Source of the DNA: DASYYE01 sp035946955
Lineage (GTDB): Bacteria > Actinomycetota > Actinomycetes > Streptosporangiales > Streptosporangiaceae
Assembly (NCBI GenBank): GCA_035946955.1
Contig: DASYYE010000129.1
Span: 1-15,897 of the forward strand
DNA length: 15,897 bases
Direction: 5' to 3'
In this document: positions 1 through 7,173 of the stretch, one piece after another
Position numbering within the stretch: the first letter of the stretch is position 1
Layout: every line of letters starts with the position of its first letter
Program-made: the position numbers and the translations under genes
Notes under the pieces: generated by a model
Database searches by the model: none
What the model saw: the letters and a program-made list of their open reading frames with translations, nothing else
What the model was told of the DNA's origin: nothing

Positions 1-893
1 GGGGTGATCAGGCCCATGGCGACGGCGTCGATGAACTGGCGGCTGGTGAGCCAATGGTGCTGGGCGACGACACCCTCACGCAGGAACGGGACGATGGCCA
101 GGCCGCTGCCGAAGATGAACGCCCCGGCCTTGAGGAAGAACAGCCCCAGCGACACCAGCACCCCCGCTGACGCGGTGACGACCACCCACGGCACCACGCG
201 CGCCGGCAAAGCCAGCGGAAGCAGAGCCATCGGGGCTGGGCCGCGGCGGAGCCAGCGGGGTGGCGCGTCCAGGGCGACCATCAGCAGGCCAGCGGCAATG
301 AACAGGTAGGCGATCTCCGCACCTGTGACAGCAGTGACCACCCCCAGCACCACGCTGATCGCCCACAAGCGGGCGTCGCGGCGGTTGGTCAGCCGGGCCA
401 GCTTGTACGCGGCGATCGCGATGATCGCCATGACGGCGGGGGCGATGCCGTAGAACAGCGACTGGACAATGGGCAGGCCGCTGTAGCGGGAGTAGACGGC
501 AGCGACCGCAAGCACCAGCAGGAACGACGGGGCGATGAACGCGGCGGCGGTGGCCAGCGCTCCTGCCCAGCCCCTGCGCAGGAACCCGACCCACATGACT
601 ACCTGGGCGGCCAGTGGGCCGGGCATAGTCTGGCCGAGCGCGACCCCGTCGAGGAACTCGGCCTCGCTCAGCCAGCGGCGGCGTTCGACCAAGTCACGCT
701 GCATGTAGCCGACACTGGCGATCGGCCCGCCGAACCCCCACGTGCCCAGTCCCGCGAAGTACCTCAGGAACGACCGGAAACCCGGCGGACAGGCAGCACC
801 CGGACCCGCCGCCGCCAGGGTGTCTTCGGCGGCCGGCACGCCGGTGGCGGCGGGGGATGGCAGCGCCGGCTCGGCACGGGTGAGCCACTTCAC
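1..893 (-). CDS. chrA: Chromate transporter ChrA (3' end outside the window)
   Basis: This is an inner-membrane transporter of the CHR family, which exports chromate and gives chromate resistance. About 297 residues from the N-terminus are present; the frame is still open at the left edge, so the C-terminus is missing. Visible family signatures are FAGLGTWGFGGP (about residues 42-53), the LGQTMPGPLA stretch at the end of the first helix pair, and in the second, homologous half FLKAGAFIFGSGLAIVPF followed by GLITP. Several hydrophobic helices lie between the halves, which fits the duplicated CHR fold. The start is a GTG just after a GAGGAGGAG ribosome binding site. An N-terminal tail of about 35 Ala/Pro-rich residues precedes the first conserved block. 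The gene is divergent from the two chrB-half genes and shares their 157-base intergenic region. The family call is firm; the substrate follows from the neighbouring chrB genes and was not tested. Confidence 0.93.
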   Translation of the reverse strand, partial: MKWLTRAEPALPSPAATGVPAAEDTLAAAGPGAACPPGFRSFLRYFAGLGTWGFGGPIASVGYMQRDLVERRRWLSEAEFLDGVALGQTMPGPLAAQVVMWVGFLRRGWAGALATAAAFIAPSFLLVLAVAAVYSRYSGLPIVQSLFYGIAPAVMAIIAIAAYKLARLTNRRDARLWAISVVLGVVTAVTGAEIAYLFIAAGLLMVALDAPPRWLRRGPAPMALLPLALPARVVPWVVVTASAGVLVSLGLFFLKAGAFIFGSGLAIVPFLREGVVAQHHWLTSRQFIDAVAMGLIT

Positions 894-965
894 GGCTCCT
901 CCTCACCGGTGACGGGCACGGGCACGCCTCCCCGGGCCGCGCGCCCTATACCTGGGGAGGCACTC

Positions 966-1001
966 TGCGACCACAGTTTCAAATTAGCAACCATGGTCGC
1001 A
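966..1001. promoter_or_regulatory. Inverted repeat in the chrA/chrB divergent promoter region
   Basis: TGCGACCA (966-973) and its exact reverse complement TGGTCGCA (994-1001) are separated by 20 bases. The spacer is the most AT-rich stretch of the 894-1050 intergenic region. Its position between two divergent resistance genes suggests an operator; the binding protein could be ChrB itself, which regulates chr genes in other bacteria, or another regulator. No clear -35/-10 pair was recognised here. Confidence 0.5.
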
Positions 1002-1050
1002 CGAGACTACGCTGATGCGGAACCCCTGCGGAAGGAACGGAGGGCATCGG

Positions 1051-1521
1051 GTGGGTGAGGAGTGGGTGCTGCTGGCCTACCGGCTGCCCCGGGTGCCGAC
1101 CGGTCCGCGCTCGGCGGTCTGGCGCAAACTGAAACGGCTCGGTGCCGCCCACCTCGCCGACGGTCTTGTCGCGCTGCCCGCCGACGCCCGTACCCGCGAG
1201 CAACTGGAGTGGGTCGCCGAGGAAGTCAGTGACCACGGCGGGCAGGCCGCGGTCTGGCTCGGCCACCCCACCGACCCGGAAACGGCGGGGGCGATCGCGG
1301 CACGCATGACGGCGTCCGTCGCCGCCGAGTACGAGAATGTCATCGCGGAAGCGGTGGCGGCCCGGGCCGCCGATGACGCCACCAGGCGTCGGGCCGTCAC
1401 GCGGCTACGCCGCGAACTGCGCCGGATCGCCACCCGGGACTACTTCCCCACCCCCCAGCGTGATACCGCGCGCACAGCCGTCGAGAACCTCGCTGCTGCG
1501 CGTGACACGGCGCTCGCGTGA
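1051..1521 (+). CDS. chrB: ChrB N-terminal-domain protein (chromate resistance)
   Basis: This 156-residue protein corresponds to the N-terminal half of ChrB, the regulator/accessory protein of chromate resistance. The start of the domain is clear: WVLLAYRLPR, then AVWRKLKRLGAAHLADGLVALP (residues about 5-45), followed by an acidic/Arg-rich helical region that ends in REL-RIA-RDYF. The chosen GTG start at 1051 has GGAGGG six bases upstream; an in-frame ATG at 1015 would add 12 residues without family similarity. The gene encoding the C-terminal half starts 13 bases after the stop in another frame, so the two are surely co-transcribed. In proteobacteria ChrB is usually one polypeptide of about 300 residues. 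Separate N- and C-terminal genes are known in actinobacteria such as Arthrobacter sp. FB24, so this is probably natural and not a frameshift. Confidence 0.85.
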   Translation: MGEEWVLLAYRLPRVPTGPRSAVWRKLKRLGAAHLADGLVALPADARTREQLEWVAEEVSDHGGQAAVWLGHPTDPETAGAIAARMTASVAAEYENVIAEAVAARAADDATRRRAVTRLRRELRRIATRDYFPTPQRDTARTAVENLAAARDTALA

Positions 1522-1534
1522 TAGGGGTGGGGAC

Positions 1535-1972
1535 GTGAGATGGGTGACCCGGGCGGGTGTGCACGTGGACCGGGCCGCATGCGCGTGGCTGATCCGCCGC
1601 TTCATCGACCCCACCGCGCAATTCCTGTTCGTCACCGGCCCGTCGGCGGTGCCGGCGGGGGCCACGCCCTTCGACATGCGCGGCGCCGCACTGGGTCACC
1701 ACGAGGGCCGCTGCTCGTTCGAGACGGTGCTGATCACCTACGACCTGACCGCCGACCCGGCACTGGAGGAGATCGGCCGGATCGTGCACGAGGCGGACCT
1801 GGCCGATGACCGCTACGACGCCCCCACCGCCGCCGGGCTTGATGTCCTCGTCCGGGGCCTGACCCTGACCAGCCCCAGCGACGACGACACACTCGCCCTG
1901 ACCGGGCGGCTGTTCGACGGACTGTATGAGCACACCCGCCGCCAGCTCATGACCGGCCGCCCGCCTGCCTGA
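1535..1972 (+). CDS. ChrB C-terminal-domain protein (chromate resistance)
   Basis: This 145-residue protein corresponds to the C-terminal ChrB domain. Recognisable blocks are WVTRAGVHVDRAACAWLIRRFIDP near the N-terminus, where Asp and Cys residues lie close together, then LGHHEGRCSFE (a His-His-Glu-Cys cluster, about residues 49-59) and the IVHEADLADDRYD segment. These His, Glu, Cys and Asp residues could bind metal or oxyanion, but that is inference. The GTG start at 1535 is preceded by AGGGGTGGGG and lies 13 bases after the chrB N-terminal gene stop. The open frame extends further upstream over the previous gene, but those residues have no family character. Together with the N-terminal half the total is about 300 residues, the usual size of one-piece ChrB. 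Confidence 0.83.
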   Translation: MRWVTRAGVHVDRAACAWLIRRFIDPTAQFLFVTGPSAVPAGATPFDMRGAALGHHEGRCSFETVLITYDLTADPALEEIGRIVHEADLADDRYDAPTAAGLDVLVRGLTLTSPSDDDTLALTGRLFDGLYEHTRRQLMTGRPPA

Positions 1973-2100
1973 CCCTCGACCCGCCGGCCGCTACGTCACG
2001 GTAGGGCGCCAGCACCGCGTGGTTTGGGGTACTGCAGGAGGTATTGACCGACAATGGCAAGGTGCCAGGACTCGAATGGCAGTCACCCATGAGGAGTGTT

Positions 2101-3291
2101 ATGGATCGCGCACGTCTTCATCGTTGGGCGCAGCGCTGGCAGGTGCGGTTCACCGGGACAGTGGCCGGTGGCCTGGGCGTGGTCGTGACGCTGGCTGCCG
2201 CGGCGGCGCCCTCCCCACCGCGTGGGCCGGTCACACAACTGGGGGGCGTCCTGTTTGGCGTTAGCGCCGCTTCGCCCTCCGCCGCGTGGGCCGTTGGAGA
2301 CAACTTTGCCGGCGGCGCCTCTTCCACCGTGCTGCTGCACTGGAACGGCAGGAACTGGACGACGGGGGCCCCGCCGGACCCAGGCACACTGTGGGGGCTG
2401 AGCTCGCTGTCTCCGGATAACGCCTGGGCCGTCGGAGAATTGGAACACATCGGGCCGGGCACTGTCTTCGAGACCCTGGTGCTGCACTGGAACGGCAAGA
2501 ACTGGACGCGGGTGCCCAGCCCCAGCCCGGGCCCGGCCCCCGTTAGCGACCACCTGGCTAGTGTCAGTGCCCTTTCGCCAACCGACGCCTGGGCCGTCGG
2601 GGACTTCCAGAACTTCGGGCCAGGCCCTGTCTTCCAGACCCTGGTGCTGCACTGGAACGGCAAGAAGTGGGCGCTAGCAGCCAGTCCGAACCCGTCGCGG
2701 CAGTTCGACACCCTGTACGGAGTGAGCGTCCTTTCGCTATCAGATGCGTGGGCTGTCGGGGTGTCTGGCAAAGGCAGCAACAGCAGCCAGGCCCTGGTCT
2801 TGCACTGGAACGGCACCGACTGGACCCAGGTGCCCAGCCCGAGTCCGGATGCCAGCCGGCTCGTCAGCGTGGCCGTGCTGTCGCCAACCGACGCATGGGC
2901 CGTGGGCGAGCACATCACCAGCGCTGGTGTGCACAAGACGCTGGTCCTGCACTGGAACGGCACCGCATGGGCGCTGGTGCCCAGCCCCGACCCCTCGCCG
3001 TCGGAGAGCCAGCTATCCAGCGTGACTGCCCTCTCACCCAGCGACGTATGGGCCGTCGGTGACCTCATCACCAGCGCTGGTGTGCACAAGACGCTGGTCC
3101 TGCACTGGAACGGCACGGCATGGGCAGTGGTGCCCAGCCCGAGCCCAGCCGGACTGCTCGGAAGCAACCTCATCGCTGTGGACGCGCTCGCGCCTGACGA
3201 TGTCTGGGCCACGGGGAATGTCCTGGAACGCGGCGGCAATGACCGAACCCTGGTGCTGCACTGGAACGGCAAGAGCTGGACACGGTCCTGA
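2101..3291 (+). CDS. Secreted seven-repeat beta-propeller-like protein
   Basis: A 396-residue exported protein of unknown function. The ATG at 2101 follows a GAGGAG site and gives a basic n-region, a hydrophobic segment (GTVAGGLGVVVTLAAAAA) and a likely signal peptidase site. After that the whole protein consists of seven repeats of about 48-54 residues. Each repeat carries the pattern LS-x-DAWAVG followed by LVLHWNGxxW and, in most, a PSPSP linker. The LHWNG motifs begin near bases 2335, 2485, 2647, 2800, 2947, 3100 and 3256. Seven such beta-rich units suggest a single seven-bladed propeller. Repeats five and six are nearly identical at DNA level. An in-frame ATG at 2044 would only extend the n-region. 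No catalytic motif is visible; a binding or surface-scaffold role is a guess. Confidence 0.82.
   Translation: MDRARLHRWAQRWQVRFTGTVAGGLGVVVTLAAAAAPSPPRGPVTQLGGVLFGVSAASPSAAWAVGDNFAGGASSTVLLHWNGRNWTTGAPPDPGTLWGLSSLSPDNAWAVGELEHIGPGTVFETLVLHWNGKNWTRVPSPSPGPAPVSDHLASVSALSPTDAWAVGDFQNFGPGPVFQTLVLHWNGKKWALAASPNPSRQFDTLYGVSVLSLSDAWAVGVSGKGSNSSQALVLHWNGTDWTQVPSPSPDASRLVSVAVLSPTDAWAVGEHITSAGVHKTLVLHWNGTAWALVPSPDPSPSESQLSSVTALSPSDVWAVGDLITSAGVHKTLVLHWNGTAWAVVPSPSPAGLLGSNLIAVDALAPDDVWATGNVLERGGNDRTLVLHWNGKSWTRS
2914..3123 (+). repeat. Recently duplicated repeat units inside the propeller gene
   Basis: Bases 2914-2963 recur without change at 3067-3116, 153 bases (51 codons) later, and the match continues with few changes for about 20 more bases. 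The copied unit encodes the ITSAGVHKTLVLHWNG part of repeats five and six. The other repeats of the gene are much less alike at DNA level, so this pair arose by recent unequal exchange or was homogenised by gene conversion. Confidence 0.85.
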
Positions 3292-3319
3292 CCGCGCGGG
3301 GCACCAACGCAGGCACCAT

Positions 3320-3360
3320 GGGCTGGGGCGGCCCCGGGGGTTCCAGGGCCGCCCCAGCCC
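3320..3360. terminator. Bidirectional terminator hairpin
   Basis: GGGCTGGGGCGGCCC (3320-3334) and its perfect reverse complement (3346-3360) form a 15-base-pair GC-rich stem with an 11-base loop. It lies 28 bases after the stop of the rightward propeller gene and 40 bases before the stop of the leftward 958-residue gene, where a terminator for convergent genes is expected. There is no U tract, which is common in actinobacteria. Confidence 0.8.
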
Positions 3361-3400
3361 GCATGGCCCCGAACTTGGCTACTGCCAGTCCGGGCCGCGG

Positions 3401-6277
3401 TTAGGAGGCGCTGACGTCGTCGAACAGGGTGAAGGTCGGGTCGGGGGGATTGTTGAAGTTGTCGTCATGGCTGGTGAGGGTCAGCGTGTAGGAGTGCCCG
3501 GCGGTGATATGCGCCGTCACCTGGGTCCAGCCGGAGTTCGACACGCAGGTCTTGGCGAGGACCGTCGTGGTGGTGTTGGCGGTGTTGTCCTTCAAGGTGG
3601 CCGTCGCCCAGTCGAAGGTGACGCTGTCCGGGCAGGTCACGTTGTACCAGAACGACAGCGTGGTGTTCCCGGACGCCGCGGTGAACGTCTGGGCGATGTT
3701 CGAGTTACCGTTGGTCGGTGTGGTGTTCCCGGCCCGGGCGGCGAAGCTGCCCGAGTGCTGTCCGGAGGACACGATCGAGGTCGAGGCGCCGCTGGTGGTC
3801 CAGCCGGAGAAGCTGCCGGTCTCGAAACCGCCGTTGACGATCGGGTTGGCCGCGGCCGCCGACAGCGTGACGTCGTCGTACTTGGTGAAGGTCGGGTCGG
3901 GGGGATTGTTGAAGTTGTCGTCGTGGCTGGTGAGGGTCAGCGTATAGGAGTGCCCGGCGGTGACCGGCGCCGTCACCTGGGTCCAGCCGGAGTTCGACAC
4001 GCAGGTCTTGGCCAGCGGCGTGGTGGTGGTGTTGGCGGTGTTGTCCTTCAAGGTGGCCGTCGCCCAGTCGAAGGTGACGCTGTCCGGGCAGGTCACGTTG
4101 TACCAGAACGACAGCGTTCCCATGCCGGACGGCACGGTGAAGGTCTGCGCGACCGAGGAGTCACCGTTGGTCGGCGTCGCCAGTCCCAGCATGGCCGCGA
4201 AGGTGCCCGAGTGCGGCCCTGAGGTGGTCACCCCAGTCGCCGCGCCGGATGCTGTCCATCCGGACAGGTTCCCGGTCTCGAACCCGCCGTTGACGATCCC
4301 GCCACCGCCGGTGGAGTTCACCGTCAGCGTGTATGTGGTGGAGTGGGTGACCGTGCCGGTTCCGGTCACGGTGATCGGGTAGGTTCCCGCAGCGGTCGAC
4401 GACGCCGTGGAGATGGTCATTGCCGAGGTGCCGGTCGCGTTCAGCGAAGCCGGGCTGAAGCCGGCGGTCGCGCCGCTGGGCAGCCCGGACGCCGACAGGT
4501 TCACGGTCTGGGATGTGCCGGTCTCGTTGACCGAGATCGTGGAGGTGGCCGAGCCACCTGGGTTCACGCTGCCCGAGTTGGGGCTGGCCGAGATCGTGAA
4601 GTCACTGCCGCCGCCGCTGGTGCAGCCCGGCAACTGGAAGGAGGCCAGCCGGGTGTTCCAGTCGCTGGATTGGTACTCGTTGGTGTACCAGAACGTGCAG
4701 TCGTCGGATGGGTCGATCGACATCGAGGTGTAGTCACCCCACCGCGAGGCCCCGGTTTCTGACCCGCTGCCGGTGAACACGGTGGTTTCCGCCTGGGTCA
4801 TCGTGCCGAGCGGGTCACCCGGGGCCCGGCCGGTGAACCGGATTGACGGGTGGGTGCTGGCGGAGGACTGGGAGTAGCCGAGCGCGATGTTGCCGGCGTG
4901 GTCCATCGCGATTGAGCCCATCCAGCGGAAGGTGGAGTCGGGGGCGTAGGTGCCCTGCTGGAAGACGGCTGGGTTGCCGCCTGAGAGCCGGAACTCATAC
5001 CAGCGGACGCCGGTCGAGGATCCCGCGGTCACTGACTGGTCGGTGACCAGCGACTCGTGGTCGCCAAAGTTGCGGTAGGCCAGCCGGTACATGATCCGGT
5101 CGCCGAGTGAGTCGAGTTGCTGGGAGGTGCCGCTCTGCGGGATGCAGGTGCCGCCGCCGCAGGCGGTGGAGTAGGAGGCCACGCTCAGGTCGGTGGGGCC
5201 GGTGAAGGTGGAGTTGGCCGGGGTGGTGAAGTCGACGTGGAAGTGCCAGTAGTCCAGCGTGGTCGAGGTGGTGCCGATGCCCATCACGGTCTCCGGCTCC
5301 CCCGATGGCGGCGGCGTCGAGCCGTCCAGGTCGGCGGCCAGGATCCCGCCGTGGTTAGCGTCGGTGGTGAAGCACTGCTGGGTAGCCGCCGCGCCGGTCA
5401 GCATGTTCGCCCGGTTCATCGCGCAGATCTCGGCGTCGATGAACGAGCCGGCCGGGGTGAACATGTTGTAGGTCGTGTAGTAGGCGTCCGGCCACACCGA
5501 CAGCTTCGGGTAGTCGGGGAAGGTACTGAACTGGAAGCTGTACCGGTTGTAGGTGCCGGTCGCGTCCGCGCTGGTCGACACCGCCACGCACTCGAAGTAC
5601 GGACCGGACGCCGAGCTCACGTTCGCGAACTGCTGGATGACCCACCGGTCCGCCAGCCGGTCGAAGGCCACGGTGGCGTCGCCGTCGTTAGTGGACTGAC
5701 ACATCCCGCCAAAGCCCGACCACAAGGTGTTGGTGGCGGTCGGCGCCATGATCGTGCTGCCGGTCTTGGAGTACACCGCGAATGCCGTGTTCACGACCTC
5801 CACCACCTGGGTGGTGCCGACGGCGGCGTTCGGGTCCGGCGGAGTGCAGCCGCATGAGTTCCCGGGCGAGGTATCGCTGATCCCATCGAAGTTGTTCGTC
5901 GTTGCAACCGCGCGCCGGGTTCCCGGGCGGGTCTGCACGACCGGGTCGGCGCGGTGCGAGGCGGGCGGATGCGGCAGCCGGAACCCGCGGTCAGGCGAGA
6001 CCCGCCTGGGGACAGGCCCCGGGTGCGCCCGGGCGGCCAGCACGCGCAACGGCAGCGAGGTGTCGTGGTGGACCGCTGGCCCGGAGTCAGCAGACTGCTG
6101 GTGCGTCACATGCGCCTGGTGCACCGGGAGCGGCGCCGGCCGGTTAGTGCCCGCCTGGGCCGACGACACAAACACCAACGTCGGCACTGCCGCGATGGCC
6201 AGGCCAGCTGTGAGCGCGACACCCCGGATCGAGCGGGGGCGTCTGGTGCCGGATACCCGGCTGAGGATGGATCGCAT
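3401..6277 (-). CDS. Large secreted multidomain protein with propeller-like domain, Ig-like domain and two C-terminal jelly-roll-like modules
   Basis: A 958-residue exported protein. The ATG at 6277 has GGAAGG six bases upstream and gives a signal peptide with an Arg-rich n-region and cleavage after SSAQA (about residue 42). Residues about 45-125 are a Pro/His-rich low-complexity linker. Residues 130-555 form one beta-rich domain with several Cys, Trp and Tyr residues (GCTPPDPNAAVG, TFPDYPKLSVWPDAYY, RWMGSIAMDHAGNIALGY, RWGDYTSMSIDPSDDCTFWYTNEY); it resembles a propeller and recurs in uncharacterised secreted bacterial proteins. Residues 560-655 are an Ig-like domain (SVNPGGS, GLPSGATAGFSP, AGTYPITVTG). 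Residues 661-958 are two tandem copies of a 152-residue module that starts NGGFETG-SGW, typical of carbohydrate-binding-like jelly rolls. It probably acts outside the cell as an adhesin or polymer-binding protein; no catalytic residues were identified. Confidence 0.82.
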   Translation of the reverse strand: MRSILSRVSGTRRPRSIRGVALTAGLAIAAVPTLVFVSSAQAGTNRPAPLPVHQAHVTHQQSADSGPAVHHDTSLPLRVLAARAHPGPVPRRVSPDRGFRLPHPPASHRADPVVQTRPGTRRAVATTNNFDGISDTSPGNSCGCTPPDPNAAVGTTQVVEVVNTAFAVYSKTGSTIMAPTATNTLWSGFGGMCQSTNDGDATVAFDRLADRWVIQQFANVSSASGPYFECVAVSTSADATGTYNRYSFQFSTFPDYPKLSVWPDAYYTTYNMFTPAGSFIDAEICAMNRANMLTGAAATQQCFTTDANHGGILAADLDGSTPPPSGEPETVMGIGTTSTTLDYWHFHVDFTTPANSTFTGPTDLSVASYSTACGGGTCIPQSGTSQQLDSLGDRIMYRLAYRNFGDHESLVTDQSVTAGSSTGVRWYEFRLSGGNPAVFQQGTYAPDSTFRWMGSIAMDHAGNIALGYSQSSASTHPSIRFTGRAPGDPLGTMTQAETTVFTGSGSETGASRWGDYTSMSIDPSDDCTFWYTNEYQSSDWNTRLASFQLPGCTSGGGSDFTISASPNSGSVNPGGSATSTISVNETGTSQTVNLSASGLPSGATAGFSPASLNATGTSAMTISTASSTAAGTYPITVTGTGTVTHSTTYTLTVNSTGGGGIVNGGFETGNLSGWTASGAATGVTTSGPHSGTFAAMLGLATPTNGDSSVAQTFTVPSGMGTLSFWYNVTCPDSVTFDWATATLKDNTANTTTTPLAKTCVSNSGWTQVTAPVTAGHSYTLTLTSHDDNFNNPPDPTFTKYDDVTLSAAAANPIVNGGFETGSFSGWTTSGASTSIVSSGQHSGSFAARAGNTTPTNGNSNIAQTFTAASGNTTLSFWYNVTCPDSVTFDWATATLKDNTANTTTTVLAKTCVSNSGWTQVTAHITAGHSYTLTLTSHDDNFNNPPDPTFTLFDDVSAS
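3425..4320 (-). repeat. Tandem duplication of a 152-codon C-terminal module
   Basis: The two modules are offset by 456 bases. About 95 bases are identical (3567-3661 and 4023-4117), and the segment around 3428-3480 matches 3884-3936 almost exactly. Other parts differ at many positions, for example the linker and the segments encoding ASGAATGV versus TSGASTSI. Both copies keep NGGFETG, WYNVTCPDSVTFDWATATLK and SHDDNFNNPPDPTF, so both are probably functional. Confidence 0.88.
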
Positions 6278-6283
6278 CGTCTT

Positions 6284-6305
6284 CCTTCCATGAAGGCATG
6301 GAAGG
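6284..6305 (-). promoter_or_regulatory. Leader hairpin that sequesters the Shine-Dalgarno sequence
   Basis: On the mRNA, CCUUCCAUG pairs perfectly with CAUGGAAGG across a 4-base loop (CCUU). The 3' arm contains the GGAAGG ribosome binding site of the 958-residue secreted protein, whose AUG lies seven bases after the end of the stem. A 9-base-pair stem over the site should reduce translation unless it is melted or a protein binds it. Confidence 0.55.
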
Positions 6306-6396
6306 CGCCGCAACCTGTGCACCGGGACACGGTTCCAGGCAGCCCCCGGCGTCGCCCCTTAGACATCCGCCACTTTTCACGATGACGGATGAGCGC

Positions 6397-6425
6397 ACCG
6401 TACGATAACCGGTAATAACCGTCAA
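6397..6425 (-). promoter_or_regulatory. Probable housekeeping-type promoter of the 958-residue secreted protein gene
   Basis: On the minus strand TTGACG (6425-6420) is followed after exactly 17 bases by TACGGT (6402-6397), a good match to actinobacterial TTGACR/TANNNT promoters. The spacer contains GGTTAT twice around an ACCGGT palindrome, so a regulator could bind there. A start near 6390 would give a leader of about 110 bases that includes the hairpin at 6284-6305. Confidence 0.6.
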
Positions 6426-6505
6426 TATGCGGGAAAGTTTTCGCTCTGCTGATGATGTCCGGGCCTTGCGAGATGCTCAGCCAGTGAGCCCGGCTTTCGC
6501 ATCAC

Positions 6506-6520
6506 GCGGGCACGGCCCGC
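6506..6520 (-). terminator. Small hairpin directly after the lipoprotein gene
   Basis: GCGGGC (6506-6511) and GCCCGC (6515-6520) form a 6-base-pair stem with a 3-base loop immediately after the stop codon of the leftward lipoprotein gene. It could act as a weak terminator, but such short GC stems are common by chance in this DNA. Confidence 0.3.
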
Positions 6521-7018
6521 TCAGGAGACCACCGAGACAGTGAGACGCCAGAGCAGTGTCGGTGGCCCGTACGGGTCGCCGGTAAACGATGACGTCCACC
6601 GCAGCTCAGCCTCCCCGTCAGCCATGGCACGAGCCACCGCCGTGACCGTCGCCCCCCGGCCGCTCCGCAGCACCGTCACCACCTGCGGCCGCAGCGACTC
6701 CACTGCCGTCCAGGCATAACCAGGTGCCTTCTCCAGCGTGATCACCAACTCGGCTCCGGCACGCACGCACACGCTGCCCGGCCGCGGGCCGGCCAGCCGG
6801 TACGACAGCTCGACTCGCCCCGCCCGGCAGTCCCGCTGCCCCCCACCTGGCGGTGATGCCGGGGAAGACCGGCCCGAAGGAGATGGGGCAGATGGGCGTG
6901 AGCTGCCGCACGCTGCCATACCCACCACGATAAAACCGCAGCACAGTACCGTTGCGACGAGCCGCAACCTGTACGGCATCCGGTCCGGCACGAAGCAGCT
7001 GACCGCCGGACTGTCCAC
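6521..7018 (-). CDS. Small lipoprotein, possibly chagasin-like
   Basis: A protein of about 165 residues exported as a lipoprotein: a basic stretch, a hydrophobic core (LVATVLCCGFIVV) and the lipobox GMAAC, after which the mature protein would be anchored by its Cys. A Ser/Pro/Gly-rich linker follows, then a beta-rich domain of about 90 residues. That domain has the order of features of chagasin-family (I42) cysteine peptidase inhibitors: a PGYAW segment where the family has NPTTGYxW, a middle Gly-rich turn, and a final segment ending in LLWRLTVSVV. The family's second and third loops are not well matched, so this is only a possibility. The GTG at 7018 is chosen because GGGAGG lies six bases upstream; the ATG at 6979 has no such site. 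The gene is divergent from the small thioredoxin-fold gene. Confidence 0.65.
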   Translation of the reverse strand: MDSPAVSCFVPDRMPYRLRLVATVLCCGFIVVGMAACGSSRPSAPSPSGRSSPASPPGGGQRDCRAGRVELSYRLAGPRPGSVCVRAGAELVITLEKAPGYAWTAVESLRPQVVTVLRSGRGATVTAVARAMADGEAELRWTSSFTGDPYGPPTLLWRLTVSVVS

Positions 7019-7173
7019 CGGCAACCTCCCTGGTCCCCTGCCGCCCAGCCACCCGTTAGACGCAAGCCCACTGCAACCGGTTCCGCTCGCCAGACCAACA
7101 CGGCCGCCCGGACCCTACCAGGTCGAGCGCGAACAACTGACTGGCGCAAGCCCTCGCTGGGAAAGAGGCACTC

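Noticed and set aside
2035..2075. TTGACC upstream of the propeller gene as a -35 box
   Set aside because: No acceptable -10 sequence occurs 16-19 bases downstream.
2118..3272. A 384-codon minus-strand open frame over the seven-repeat propeller gene
   Set aside because: It mirrors the repeat pattern of the plus-strand gene, which has a signal peptide and ribosome binding site; the minus frame has neither.
3059..4222. A 387-codon plus-strand frame crossing the 3320-3360 terminator
   Set aside because: It runs from inside one gene, through a strong terminator, into the antisense of another, and is Gly/Arg-rich low-complexity sequence.
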